In this document: one piece after another, positions 16,995 to 25,269 of the stretch
Layout: each line of letters opens with the position of its first letter
How positions within the stretch are numbered: the stretch's first letter is position 1
DNA from: Acidobacteriaceae bacterium
Lineage (GTDB): Bacteria; Acidobacteriota; Terriglobia; Terriglobales; Acidobacteriaceae
Length of the DNA stretch: 41,989 nucleotides
Assembly (NCBI GenBank): GCA_003131315.1
Contig: PKUV01000041.1
Coordinates: 59,344 to 101,332 of the forward strand
Reading direction: 5' to 3'
Program-made: the position numbers and the translations under genes
Notes under the pieces: generated by a model
The model's input: the letters and a program-made list of their open reading frames with translations, nothing else
Told to the model about the DNA's origin: nothing
Databases searched by the model: none

Positions 16995-17753
16995 CTACGC
17001 CGGCGTCAGCCCATATTTCGCTTGCAGACGCCGCTCCATGGTGCGGAAGATCAGGCCGTCCACCATGTAGCCGAGGATGATGATTAGGATCATCACCGCC
17101 ATGACCTGATTCATATCGCTCAGGTCGCGACCCATCATCAGCAACTGGCCCAGTCCGAGACTGAGAAAAATCATTTCGGCTTGAATCAGCGAGCGCCATG
17201 CAAACGCCCACCCTTGCTTCATCCCATTCACGATGAACGGCAAGCTCGCCGGCAACAGCACCGACCAGAAAAGGCGGAAACCGCTTGCTCCCAGGTTGCG
17301 CCCAGCCATGCCGTAGATTTTTGGCATCTGCTTGCGCCCGTCCTCCATCGCGATGGTCACCGAGAGCAGCGAGCCCATAAGCACGACAAACAGAATCGCT
17401 TTTTCCGTCAATCCAAACCAAAGAACGGCCAGCGGAATCCAGCAGATGCTCGGCAGCGATTGCAAACTCACCAGCAAACCGCCCAGAGTTTCTTCCAGGA
17501 ACTTATTGCTCGACACGGCCAGACCCAGGATCATCCCAAGCACAACCGACAAGCTGTAGCCGATGAGCATGCGCTTCATGGTGACGGCGATGCCAATCCA
17601 GAAGCTGTGGTCGGCAAAGCCGTCCCACAAAGCGTGTCCAACTCCCCACGGCGGAGGAAAAAGGTACGGCGGCCAGATACGCAGTTTCGCTAAAAGGGCC
17701 CAGATGCCGAGAAGGGCGGAATAGAAGATTACCTGCTTAGCGAACTTTTTCAT
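16995..17753 (-). CDS. ABC transporter permease (SsuC/TauC/NrtB type)
   Basis: 252 residues from the ATG at 17753, chosen for the AGGAG 7 nt upstream; it overlaps the ATPase stop by 17 nt. Five to six hydrophobic helices are visible, with the BPD_transp_1 coupling loop around GRNLGASGFRLFWSVLLPASLPFIVNGMK (the EAA-like motif of importers of sulfonates, taurine and nitrate). It forms the membrane channel of the importer whose ATPase and binding protein are encoded just upstream. The substrate class is inferred from family resemblance. Confidence 0.93.
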   Translation of the reverse strand: MKKFAKQVIFYSALLGIWALLAKLRIWPPYLFPPPWGVGHALWDGFADHSFWIGIAVTMKRMLIGYSLSVVLGMILGLAVSSNKFLEETLGGLLVSLQSLPSICWIPLAVLWFGLTEKAILFVVLMGSLLSVTIAMEDGRKQMPKIYGMAGRNLGASGFRLFWSVLLPASLPFIVNGMKQGWAFAWRSLIQAEMIFLSLGLGQLLMMGRDLSDMNQVMAVMILIIILGYMVDGLIFRTMERRLQAKYGLTPA

Positions 17754-18669
17754 CGGCGTACTCCTCTTCCAGGGACTTGTTGATCTCGTCGCGCAGGCAA
17801 TCCAGAATGTCCCCCGCCGTACGCGCGACATCGGTTTGTTCCATGTGACGTGGCCGCGGCAGGTTCACCGAAAATTCCTGCTTCACCCGCCCCGGCCGAA
17901 ACGTCATCAACGCCACACGATCTCCCAGCCTTACCGCTTCGCGCACATTGTGCGTAACGAAAATGATGGTGCGGCCGGTTTCGGCCCAGATGCGCTCCAA
18001 CTCGTCGTGCAGCAAATCGCGAGTCTGGGCGTCCAGCGCCGCGAACGGCTCGTCCATCAGCAGGACGTCGGGCTCGGTGGCCAGCGCTCGCGCCAACGCC
18101 ACTCGTTGCCGCATGCCGCCCGAGAGTTGATGGATGTAGCTGTCCCTGAACTTCAAAAGATGGACCAGACGCAAATAGTACTGCACCTTCTCCTCGCGCT
18201 CGGCTTTGCTGACGTTCTTCATCTTCAGGCCGAACTCGACGTTCCCGCCGACCGTCAGCCAGGGAAACAGGCCGAGTTCCTGGAAGATCAGGATGCGATC
18301 GGTCCCCGGCCCACTCACCGGCGTGCCATCCACCAGAACCTTACCCGAGGTCTGCGGCTGCACACCGGCGATCAGGTGCAACAGCGTGGACTTGCCGCAT
18401 CCCGAAGGACCGACGATGCAAAGAAACTCTCCCGGCTTTACTTCAAGATTAATTTTGTCGAGCGCCAGTAAACGCTCCCCCGAAGTCGTCTTGTAACTCA
18501 GCGAGATTGCATCCAGCGCGACTTTCGGGACCACCACTTCGCAAACCGGGCGCCCCGGAAACGTGGTTACCGAGGAAGCCAGCTTCCCGTGAAACACATT
18601 CGCGCGCACTCCGGTGCGAGGTCCAACTGGGACTGCCGAGGGATACGCGTTTTGAGGACTCGTGCTCAT
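17737..18669 (-). CDS. ABC transporter ATP-binding protein (SsuB/TauB/NrtD type)
   Basis: 310 residues. All nucleotide-binding motifs are present: Walker A GPSGCGKST, Q-loop FQELGLFPW, signature LSGGMRQRVALARAL, Walker B VLLMDEPFAALD and the His switch THNVREA. About 45 extra residues precede the ATPase domain, longer than usual; a start further in is possible but no better site is seen. The ATG overlaps the TGA of the binding-protein gene by 4 nt. It powers the importer with the adjacent permease. Confidence 0.95.
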   Translation of the reverse strand: MSTSPQNAYPSAVPVGPRTGVRANVFHGKLASSVTTFPGRPVCEVVVPKVALDAISLSYKTTSGERLLALDKINLEVKPGEFLCIVGPSGCGKSTLLHLIAGVQPQTSGKVLVDGTPVSGPGTDRILIFQELGLFPWLTVGGNVEFGLKMKNVSKAEREEKVQYYLRLVHLLKFRDSYIHQLSGGMRQRVALARALATEPDVLLMDEPFAALDAQTRDLLHDELERIWAETGRTIIFVTHNVREAVRLGDRVALMTFRPGRVKQEFSVNLPRPRHMEQTDVARTAGDILDCLRDEINKSLEEEYADEKVR

Positions 18670-19679
18670 TGGATTGCCTTCTTCCCTTTTTCCGCTAAGA
18701 CCTGGTTCAAGAGCGAAAGATCGTACAGACTCGACAGATCCGGCATCTGACGCCCCAGAAAACCCGCGTCAAATGCGGACTTGGCGGCATTCATCAGCGA
18801 CCCGCGCAGCGGGTCATACGTCGCTGTCATGCGCCCAAAAGCTTCATCCAGCACTGCGTCAGGCAGCGCTTTCCCCGTCTCTTTTGCGATCTGCTGGTTG
18901 AGAAGTTTTTTTGCTTCGGGCAAATGTCCGTTGATCCAGTCCGTCAATTCCACATGCGCGCGGATCCAATTCTTCACCAGATCGGGATGTTCCTTCAGAA
19001 ATTGCGTCCGGACGATCAGATGAGCGGTAATGAACTCACCGTTGGGCCAGAGCGTCCGCTCGTCCAGGAACAAGCGGCCATTCCCTTGCTTGATCAAGCG
19101 CGTCGCCCAGGGCTCGGGCGCCCACGCGCCATCCAACTCTTTCTTGAGGAACAGCGTCAGTTGGTCGGGATTCGCCAGCGGAATTACCTGCACATCCCCG
19201 CCCTTGTCCGTGGATTTCATGCCGTGCGCTTTCAACCACGCGCGCAGCGCCACGTCCTGCGTGTTGCCCATCTGCGGGGAAGCGATCTTCTTGCCGTGAA
19301 AATCTTCCGGCTTCTGAATGCCGGAATCGCTGCGCACCACCAGCGCCGCTCCGCCACTGGTCGCACCCGCCACAATTCGCAGTGCTTCTCCATTGGAGCG
19401 AACATAGCCGGAGATGGCCGGGTTCGGGCCGATATACGTCATGTCAATCGCCCCGGCAAATAAGGCTTCAATCGCCGAAGGCCCGGCATTGAAGCTCTTC
19501 CACTCAATCTTGACTTGGGGCCCCATCGCCTTCTCGAACCACCCGTTGTTCTTGCCAACCATGGCCTGCGGGTGCGTGATATTGGGAAATGCGCCCACAC
19601 GAATAACGGTCTGCGCCCCGGCCAATGCGCCCAGTAAAAGAAACCAACAAGCGGAAGCGAAGAAACTTCGCTTAGTCAT
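18666..19679 (-). CDS. ABC transporter substrate-binding protein (SsuA/TauA/NrtA family)
   Basis: 337 residues from the ATG at 19679, which starts at a signal peptide (MTKRSFFASACWFLLLGALAGAQ). The frame stays open upstream to 19784 but that part overlaps the Rrf2 gene. The mature protein has the periplasmic binding fold of aliphatic-sulfonate/nitrate binders: IRVGAFPNITHPQAMVGKN, IDMTYIGPNPAI, GKKIASPQMGNTQDVALR and DGAWAPEPWATRLI. It overlaps the Rrf2 stop by 8 nt, so the regulator and the importer are one operon. A sulfur compound is the best guess given the Rrf2 partner. Confidence 0.92.
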   Translation of the reverse strand: MTKRSFFASACWFLLLGALAGAQTVIRVGAFPNITHPQAMVGKNNGWFEKAMGPQVKIEWKSFNAGPSAIEALFAGAIDMTYIGPNPAISGYVRSNGEALRIVAGATSGGAALVVRSDSGIQKPEDFHGKKIASPQMGNTQDVALRAWLKAHGMKSTDKGGDVQVIPLANPDQLTLFLKKELDGAWAPEPWATRLIKQGNGRLFLDERTLWPNGEFITAHLIVRTQFLKEHPDLVKNWIRAHVELTDWINGHLPEAKKLLNQQIAKETGKALPDAVLDEAFGRMTATYDPLRGSLMNAAKSAFDAGFLGRQMPDLSSLYDLSLLNQVLAEKGKKAIQ

Positions 19680-20187
19680 GGCCCTCGCCTCGCGCCAACA
19701 TCGGCAGCACACTGGGCTCAGCTTTCTTCTTCTTGCTGGCCTTCCTGTTAATGCTCTTCGGACGGGAACCAGCAGCAGGCCCACGGCTGATCAGGTCGGC
19801 CAGCGTCGTGTTCTCCAGAATCCTGGCGGCCGCATCTCGTACTTCGAGAAACACCTTGTACAAGGCGCTATGGTCCGCATCGCGATCGATCAGAACGCGC
19901 AACTGATCCGCATCCCCAAACGGCGCGAGCGGCCCGTCGATCAAACGGATAATTTCGCTCAATCGAATCTGCGATGGCGCCCGGCGCAACCGGTATCCGC
20001 CCTTGGCGCCGCGCACGCTCTCCACAATGCGCGCGTTCTTCAGCTCCAGGAGAATCAGCTCCAGAAATTTTTCCGGCAGATTTTCTTCGTACGCGATGTC
20101 GCGAATCCGGATCGCACCCTGGGTATAGCGCCGGGTCAGCACCATCAGCGCCAGCAACGCATACAGCCCTTTTTGGGAAACCTTCAT
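19672..20187 (-). CDS. Rrf2 family transcriptional regulator (CymR-like)
   Basis: 171 residues. The N-terminal winged-helix domain (KVSQKGLYALLALMVL, IRIRDIAYEENLPEKFLELILLEL, VRGAKGGYRL) is typical of Rrf2 proteins. No cysteines are visible, so the Fe-S cluster of IscR/NsrR is absent; this resembles CymR, which controls cysteine metabolism. It is first in the operon with the sulfonate-type importer. A palindrome CCTAT-N7-ATAGG lies between its -10 box and its start codon, which predicts autoregulation. The C-terminal ~35 residues are basic and look disordered. Confidence 0.93.
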   Translation of the reverse strand: MKVSQKGLYALLALMVLTRRYTQGAIRIRDIAYEENLPEKFLELILLELKNARIVESVRGAKGGYRLRRAPSQIRLSEIIRLIDGPLAPFGDADQLRVLIDRDADHSALYKVFLEVRDAAARILENTTLADLISRGPAAGSRPKSINRKASKKKKAEPSVLPMLARGEGHD

Positions 20188-20208
20188 AATGCCTTACCCC
20201 CGACTATC

Positions 20209-20254
20209 CCTATGTCACTAATAGGCATTATAGAAAATGCAAGCGCACTGCCAA
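20209..20254 (-). promoter_or_regulatory. Sigma70 promoter and Rrf2 operator of the ABC operon
   Basis: On the minus strand: -35 TTGGCA (20249-20254), 16-nt spacer, perfect -10 TATAAT (20227-20232). Just downstream, covering the expected start of transcription, is the palindrome CCTAT-gtcacta-ATAGG (20209-20225, plus-strand reading). A repressor bound there would block the polymerase. Confidence 0.8.
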
Positions 20255-20405
20255 AGCACTAAATTTCCCGGCCTGGGCCGGTCCTGTGATTTCAGCAAGT
20301 TACCGCTGGAAGAGGGCCTCGAAGAGAAGGCTACTGTGCAAGGCTTTGCACTTTCGGAAGGCGGGACTTCCCTTGCCGGACGCTGCTTTCAGAACCGCAA
20401 CCGCC

Positions 20406-21164
20406 TCACCGCAAGCGCAGAATCTCGACCGTGATGTTATCCGGGCCGCCGCGCTCCCGAGCCAGTTTGATCAGCTCGCGGCCCGCTTGTTCCGCGCTTT
20501 TGTTTTCCACGGCGTCAAGAATTTCCGAGTCGCGCACCTGCCCCCACAATCCGTCGCTGCAGATTAGGAGCACGTCCTCCGGGCGCAGAGGCTCCGGTCG
20601 TCCGGGCGAGTCCATGATGAGATCGGGGTTCGTGCCTAAAGCTGCGGTCAGAATATTCCGTTGCGGATGCGTCTCCGCTTGTTCCGGGCTGATCATTCCC
20701 GACTCTAGCAGCCGTCCCACATAGGAGTGGTCGCGCGTTACCCTCGTAATCTGGCCGTCGCGAATCAGGTAGAGCCGGGTGTCGCCAACATGCACGTAAT
20801 AGAGCGCGTCCTGAACAATCGCCGCCGCCGTGCAGGTCGTTCCCATGCCCCTCAGTTCCGGATGCGCAAAGCTGTATTGCCGTATCTGCTGGTGGGCCGC
20901 CTGCAAAGCCTCGACCAGCGCTTTCTGCGGGTCGTGGCCGTCAAAGTCGCGATAGACCGCCACTAGCGTTTCCACCGCCAGCCGGCTCGCTTCCTGACCG
21001 CCTTCGTAGCCGCCCATGCCGTCCGCCACCACCGCCAGCCGCCCCTTGCGCAGGAACTGCTGGTCGTTCTCCGCCTCCCAATAACCAAAAGAATCCTCGT
21101 TATTGGTGCGCTGGCAGCCGATGTCGGACTGGCTCGATACCTCCATTCCGGCGCGCACCTTCAT
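20406..21164 (-). CDS. PP2C-type Ser/Thr protein phosphatase (PrpC/Stp1-like)
   Basis: 252 residues, the usual size for bacterial PP2C. Metal-binding and catalytic motifs are in place: SDIGCQRTNNEDSFG, VVADGMGGYEGGQEAS, GMGTTCTAA, HVGDTRLYLIRDG, LLICSDGLWG and GGPDNITVEILR. It removes phosphate from Ser/Thr of proteins, usually opposing a Hanks-type kinase; none is encoded in the window. An internal ATG (seventh codon, MEVSSQSDIG) is an alternative start. A good promoter lies about 70 nt upstream. The 218 nt between it and the Rrf2 promoter hold no other feature I can support. Confidence 0.95.
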   Translation of the reverse strand: MKVRAGMEVSSQSDIGCQRTNNEDSFGYWEAENDQQFLRKGRLAVVADGMGGYEGGQEASRLAVETLVAVYRDFDGHDPQKALVEALQAAHQQIRQYSFAHPELRGMGTTCTAAAIVQDALYYVHVGDTRLYLIRDGQITRVTRDHSYVGRLLESGMISPEQAETHPQRNILTAALGTNPDLIMDSPGRPEPLRPEDVLLICSDGLWGQVRDSEILDAVENKSAEQAGRELIKLARERGGPDNITVEILRLR

Positions 21165-21231
21165 CCGGGCACGACTTCAATTGTGGGAATGACCAGCATG
21201 GGCAACGATCGCATTCAGGCGCAAACTTAGG

Positions 21232-21260
21232 ATTATAAGGGCTGCGGGCGGCACGCTCAA
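21232..21260 (-). promoter_or_regulatory. Sigma70-type promoter for the PP2C gene
   Basis: Minus strand: -35 TTGAGC (21255-21260), 17-nt spacer, -10 TATAAT (21232-21237). Transcription would start near 21225, giving a leader of about 60 nt. Confidence 0.65.
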
Positions 21261-21330
21261 ACGGGGTGCTGAAATAGGAGCGGATAATGTTCGGCTTCGA
21301 CAGCGCAGAAGATCTTTAGGAAGGAGACGA

Positions 21331-21352
21331 GGACGGCGCCGATATGCCGTCC
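21331..21352. terminator. Hairpin downstream of the lipoprotein gene
   Basis: GGACGGC and GCCGTCC (21331-21337 and 21346-21352) pair around an 8-nt loop, 30 nt beyond the lipoprotein stop. There is no T-run after it on the minus strand, so termination would be weak or Rho-dependent. Confidence 0.35.
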
Positions 21353-21382
21353 CCGCGGATCAAAGAATCAAATGCCAGAGTA

Positions 21383-21955
21383 CTAAGACGTCGGCGTCGG
21401 ACCGCACAGCTGGCTTGGGTTGTTACCCGTCTGCGTGGGTGGAAAAATATCGTCAGGATTGCCGGCCGACGACGCAACCGGGATATACATTGGCTGGGAT
21501 GTAATCCCCTGATACATAGCTGTCACCTTGTAAGCACCCACATAGAACCAAGCAGGCTTTGTCGGATCCGGTGAGACGTCCACCCACGTGCACGTGGCGG
21601 GATCAATTGCGGTGACCAAACCAGTGACGCCGATTTGAACGGTCTGGCCCGGAGCGGGCAGCGGGTTGTCGTATGCATCCACATTGTTGACCGGATCAAC
21701 GACCATGGTAAACGTAACCGCGCTCGTGACATCTTTAGGCTTTACACCGCTGCTGTAGTTGGCTATCGCCTGTAACTGGATCGTGCCCCCGTTACCTTCC
21801 AAGGTGAAAAAGCCAGTCTGACTCGTAGGGGGCTTGCCGTTTACCAAGCTCGCGCCAAGCGTGATGGACTGCAGGTGGTTGGTTGTTCCGCAGCCCAGCA
21901 TGCTGAACACCAGCAGCGCGCAAGCCAATGCGGTAAAGAGAGTTTTACGATTCAC
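21383..21955 (-). CDS. Lipoprotein with Ig-like (BIG2-type) domain
   Basis: 190 residues starting with GTG at 21955; GGAGGT 8 nt upstream fixes the start. The N-terminus is a lipoprotein signal (MNRKTLFTALACALLVFSMLGC) with a lipobox ending at Cys22. The remainder looks like a beta-sandwich: FTLEGNGGTIQLQAIANYSSG, DVTSAVTFTMV, VTGLVTAIDPATCTWVDVSPD, a bacterial Ig-like pattern. It is probably anchored in the outer or inner membrane facing outward. Function unknown. Confidence 0.8.
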   Translation of the reverse strand: MNRKTLFTALACALLVFSMLGCGTTNHLQSITLGASLVNGKPPTSQTGFFTLEGNGGTIQLQAIANYSSGVKPKDVTSAVTFTMVVDPVNNVDAYDNPLPAPGQTVQIGVTGLVTAIDPATCTWVDVSPDPTKPAWFYVGAYKVTAMYQGITSQPMYIPVASSAGNPDDIFPPTQTGNNPSQLCGPTPTS

Positions 21956-22136
21956 CGCTTAGTACCTCCAAAAGGAAATCTTCCGCATCGTCGCAGCATC
22001 CGTCACACGAGGCAAGGTAACCAAAGTCACGGCACCGTACGGACGTAAACGAGTGCCCCGTCGCGTAACCATGACCGGAGCCGCATGGCAGAAGGCATCC
22101 AACGGCCCGAGGTCAGTGCTCGTCTACAATCACCTC

Positions 22137-22739
22137 ATGGCTGATCAAATGCCTGGTCCAACGTCCAACCAACCCAAACCGCCGCCGCAGCCCCCACCTC
22201 CACCCGAGCCGATCGCCGAGTTTCACATCGGAGAAGAATTCGGAACCGCCAAGCGCAATCTTCCGCCTGTCGGCATTGTCCTGATCTGCCTCGCTGCCGT
22301 CGCTGTCGTTGTGGGAATCTTCGCTTTCAGGGAAAGGCAGAAACCGCAGGGCGCGGGTTCGATCGACTTCGTGGCTGCGACCGAAGTACCCGGCCAGAAC
22401 ATGATCCTGGCCGCCATCACCTTCACGCTCCGGAATACGGCGGGCAAACCGTTGTGGATTCACACGCTCAAAGCGCAGCTCACCACCGCCGACGACAAAA
22501 CCTTCGACGATGAAGCCGCTTCCGCCGTGGATCTCGACCGCTATTTCCAGGCGTTCCCGAGTTTGAAAGAAAGTTCCGAGCCGCCGCTTTCGCCCGAAAC
22601 CAAGCTGCTCGCCGGAACCGAACAGAGAGGAACCATCATTGTCAGTTTCAAGGTCGCCAGGGAAGCCTTCGATCGGCGCAAATCCCTGACCGTCACGATT
22701 CAACCCTATGACCAGGTGTTGCCCGTAGTCCTGAAATGA
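22137..22739 (+). CDS. Membrane-anchored hypothetical protein with proline-rich N-terminus
   Basis: 200 residues from the ATG at 22137; the frame is open from 22053 but MADQMPGP is the more natural start, though no clear ribosome binding site is seen. Layout: a proline-rich cytoplasmic segment (PPPQPPPPPEP, 15-25), one transmembrane helix (VGIVLICLAAVAVVVGIFAF, about 46-65), then an extracytoplasmic domain of beta character (MILAAITFTLRNTAGKPLWI, GTIIVSFKVAREAF). This resembles single-span anchors with a small beta domain common in Acidobacteriota. Function not recognised. It is divergent from the lipoprotein gene (182-nt gap). Confidence 0.75.
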   Translation: MADQMPGPTSNQPKPPPQPPPPPEPIAEFHIGEEFGTAKRNLPPVGIVLICLAAVAVVVGIFAFRERQKPQGAGSIDFVAATEVPGQNMILAAITFTLRNTAGKPLWIHTLKAQLTTADDKTFDDEAASAVDLDRYFQAFPSLKESSEPPLSPETKLLAGTEQRGTIIVSFKVAREAFDRRKSLTVTIQPYDQVLPVVLK

Positions 22740-22744
22740 TGCAC

Positions 22745-22801
22745 GGTGGAGCGACGGGCGTCTCGCCCGTCCAACCGGGCCGGGACGCCCGGCTCTCCAC
22801 C
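22745..22801. repeat. Palindromic intergenic repeat, second full copy
   Basis: 57 bp bounded by GGTGGAG and CTCCACC; its reverse complement matches the element at 12886-12953, including the flanking GCTTGCT. It lies between convergent genes (stop at 22739, stop at 22823), where a hairpin could end both transcripts. Confidence 0.85.
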
Positions 22802-22822
22802 AGCAAGCACTAGCCCCACGCC

Positions 22823-23704
22823 TCACTCATTCTCGAGTTGTTGACGGGCTTGCGCCAGCGCAGCCTTCTCGGCGCCGCTCACCTTCGGATACTTCAAATT
22901 CATGCCCTTCAACGCATCCACCACAGCCTGCGCGACCACCAGCCGCGTGAACCACTTGTTATCCGCCGGCACAACGTACCAGGGCGCGTGCTCCTTCGCG
23001 GTGTGCCGGATCATATCCTCATACGCTTCCTGATATGCCTCCCAGAATTGGCGTTCCTTCACATCCGACGAAGAATACTTCCAGTTCTTGTCCGGATTGT
23101 CGAGCCGTTCCATGAACCGGCGCTTCTGCTCTTTCCTTGAAAGATGCAGGAAGAACTTAACCACCGCAATGCCATTCCGCGTAAGGTGGCGCTCGAAATT
23201 ATTGATATCTTCAAAGCGCTCCTGCCAGATATGTTTCGTGACCAGCGGCTTCGGCAGCTTCTCGTTTTCCAGAATCTGAGGGTGGATGCGCACCACCAGC
23301 GCCTCTTCGTAATACGAACGGTTGAAAATGCCGATGTGGCCTCTCTCCGGCAGGCACTTCGTCGTTCGCCAAAGGTAGTCGTGGTTCAGTTCTTCCGCCG
23401 ACGGCCCCTTGAACGACCACACGTCCACGCCCTGCGGATTCACCCCCGACATGACGTGCTTGATCGTTCCGTCTTTCCCGGCCGCGTCCATGGCCTGAAT
23501 AATCAGCAGCAGGCCCCAACGGTCCTGCGCCGCGAGAATGTCCTGCAGGCGGCTCAGTTCTTTGACGCCGTCCGCCAGCAGTTCCTTCGCCTGCGGCTTC
23601 AGTTCTGAGTCCAGCCCGTGCGTGTCTGCGGGGTCGTGATCCTTGAGGCTGAAGTGTTTCCCGTGTTCGATGCGGTAGCGCTTGAGCAGTTTTTCGATTT
23701 TCAT
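22823..23704 (-). CDS. Polyphosphate kinase 2 (PPK2) family phosphotransferase
   Basis: 293 residues. Kinase loop QAMDAAGKDGTIKH (Walker A GxDxxGKxG form), then VDVWSFKGPSAEELNHDYLWR and the Walker B region GIFNRSYYEEALVVRIHP, followed by a lid module with FFLHLSRKEQKRRFMERL. All match PPK2, which moves phosphate between polyphosphate and nucleotides (ATP or GTP synthesis, or AMP phosphorylation). The single-domain length points to class I or III; the class cannot be settled by eye. It is monocistronic and probably used in energy or phosphate storage under stress. Confidence 0.93.
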   Translation of the reverse strand: MKIEKLLKRYRIEHGKHFSLKDHDPADTHGLDSELKPQAKELLADGVKELSRLQDILAAQDRWGLLLIIQAMDAAGKDGTIKHVMSGVNPQGVDVWSFKGPSAEELNHDYLWRTTKCLPERGHIGIFNRSYYEEALVVRIHPQILENEKLPKPLVTKHIWQERFEDINNFERHLTRNGIAVVKFFLHLSRKEQKRRFMERLDNPDKNWKYSSSDVKERQFWEAYQEAYEDMIRHTAKEHAPWYVVPADNKWFTRLVVAQAVVDALKGMNLKYPKVSGAEKAALAQARQQLENE

Positions 23705-23754
23705 AGCGTCAGTTTATGTGACTTTCCTAAAGCATGTTTCAAAAATCGGTTTTG

Positions 23755-23830
23755 GGTAGGGGACGGCTTCAGCCGTGCCGTTTAGGGCCTGGAAAAATGC
23801 GGGCTTTAGCCCCTGAGGGACGAGCCGTCC
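23755..23830. repeat. GGCTTCAGCC palindromic repeat, copy 1
   Basis: Contains ACGGCTTCAGCCGTGCCG followed 25 nt later by GGGCTTTAGCCCCTGAGGGA. The same pair of motifs in the same order is at 26905-26971. It starts the 414-nt gene-free stretch 23705-24118. Confidence 0.8.
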
Positions 23831-23860
23831 GAGCTGAAAGGCATTTATGAAATACACCCT

Positions 23861-24052
23861 AGCCGCCCGTGGTGCAAGTACGGTTCGTATCAGGGCACGC
23901 CTTCAGGCGTGCCGTAAGTGCTGCGTTATGAAAGCGCCTTTAGGCGCTGAGGCCGGAGATTGGAGTTTCACCACGGGCTGCTAGTGTTGTGTCCCATTAA
24001 ATTCGCGGCATAAGTAGAAATGCTTTGAAGGGGCGCGGGCTTCAGCCGCGCT
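23861..24052. repeat. Cluster of palindromic repeats
   Basis: A palindromic element runs from AGCCGCCCGTGGTG (23861) to CACCACGGGCTGCT (to 23984), with inner CGTATCAGGGCACGCCTTCA and GCGCCTTTAGGCGC. CGCGGGCTTCAGCCGCG follows near 24036-24050. The CGTATCAGGGCACGCC phrase recurs inverted at 39045-39100. No gene is supported in 23705-24118. Confidence 0.75.
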
Positions 24053-24118
24053 GCAATCTCCTTGACCTCGTTGGCTGTCTCAAGAGTCGCGAACGAACCT
24101 TTGACATTGAGAGCTCAT

Positions 24119-24607
24119 TCAGAGCGGATCGTGGACTCGAATCTCGGGCGGACCGCCGAGGTCCATGAACCGCGAATCGCGTGCCTCGTTGCGCACCGAA
24201 CTCAGCGCCACGGTAACTTCGCGGATGTAGTACAAGGTTCCCGCCAGCAAGCAGATCATTGCTAGAACAAAAAGGACGACGGCCGCCACTGCGGCCTCTT
24301 TCCAGTAGAGGCCGAACCCCAGCAGCAGACAGGATGTGATCGTCCCCGCAAGAGAAATAAGAACCAGAAGGAAGCAGCGCCGGATCATTTCCGCTCGCTG
24401 CTCGATCAAGCCGATCTGCGCCGTGTAGGCCTCGGCTTCTTGCACACGGTCATTCTTGGCGGCGTCATGCTTCGCGTGTACATACTGCCGCAATCGGCTG
24501 ACGATACCCATAAGCCGGACGTTGATCGAGAGGATCAGCAAGGCGGTTGCGGAAACAAAGATAGCGGGAGCAAGGAATGCTTGAAACAAGCGAGCGATGT
24601 CGGTCAT
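24119..24607 (-). CDS. DUF2721 family membrane protein
   Basis: 162 residues from the ATG at 24607 (GGAAGG 4 nt upstream); the frame runs open to 24763 but MTDIARLFQAFLAPAIFVSA is the family's usual start. Three hydrophobic helices are visible (about 10-30, 75-95, 100-125) with a charged segment between the first two (RLRQYVHAKHDAAKND). DUF2721 proteins have no assigned role. It is divergent from the lipoprotein at 24763, with 155 nt between. Confidence 0.87.
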   Translation of the reverse strand: MTDIARLFQAFLAPAIFVSATALLILSINVRLMGIVSRLRQYVHAKHDAAKNDRVQEAEAYTAQIGLIEQRAEMIRRCFLLVLISLAGTITSCLLLGFGLYWKEAAVAAVVLFVLAMICLLAGTLYYIREVTVALSSVRNEARDSRFMDLGGPPEIRVHDPL

Positions 24608-24762
24608 GGAGCCTTCCGAAGTGGAAGCGCGTTCTCCTGTGCCCGATTCTAACCCAATACTCATGACCTGCTGAAAACCTGGGAAACTGAGCGGTGGGAG
24701 TCGCCTCGCGAGTGCGTCTTCCATGCTAGACTCCCCTGTTGCCGCTTGAATGAAACCACCCA

Positions 24763-25191
24763 ATGCCCCTTCGCCAATCGACTCTCCGATTGATCGCCAA
24801 AGCGGTGATTGCCACGGCCATGATCGCCGCGCTCGTAGCCTGCGGCGATCCCAAATACCAGCCTCCCGCGATTGTGGTTACGTTTGACCCTAATTTTCCG
24901 CCTCCCGCGTCGATCAACGCCGGTGCCTATGCGGGTATCGCAGCCGACGTGGCCAACGACACCAAGAACGCTGGCGTGACTTTCTCCTGCACCCCCGCCG
25001 GGGATTGTGGCTCCTTCAACCCAACGGGGGGAGGCAGTGCTGGTCCAGTCTGTTACCAGGCTCCTGGCACGGCTCCGACCGGCGGCACCGTGACCGTAAC
25101 GGCAACCTCTGTAACCGATCCCACGAAGTCCATCGCGTCGGCCCCGATCACAATAACGAGTGGTCCCCCTGGGCAATCATGCGAGCCGTGA
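24763..25191 (+). CDS. Small lipoprotein with Ig-like fold
   Basis: 142 residues. Lipoprotein signal with lipobox (IAALVAC, Cys27). The mature part is short and beta-rich, with INAGAYAGIAADVAND, GVTFSCTPAGDCGSF, YQAPGTAPTGGTVTVTATSVTDPTKS, as in single bacterial Ig-like domains that Acidobacteriota use in surface lipoproteins; the four Cys could form disulfides. Function not recognised. Confidence 0.8.
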   Translation: MPLRQSTLRLIAKAVIATAMIAALVACGDPKYQPPAIVVTFDPNFPPPASINAGAYAGIAADVANDTKNAGVTFSCTPAGDCGSFNPTGGGSAGPVCYQAPGTAPTGGTVTVTATSVTDPTKSIASAPITITSGPPGQSCEP

Positions 25192-25207
25192 TCGTGCCAG
25201 TCGTCAT

Positions 25208-25236
25208 TTGACTTCCCGTCACTTCCCGCCCAGAAT
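25208..25236 (+). promoter_or_regulatory. Promoter of ssrA
   Basis: -35 TTGACT (25208-25213), 17-nt spacer, -10 CAGAAT (25231-25236). Transcription would begin near 25243, leaving a short leader that RNase P removes to give the mature 5' end at 25270. Confidence 0.55.
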
Positions 25237-25269
25237 AGAAGTAGTTCTTTAAAGGCCTATCCCACCAGT

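Noticed and set aside
16894-17421. Minus-strand frame of 175 codons overlapping the permease
   Set aside because: Its tail is translated heptad repeat and the permease frame is clearly the real one.
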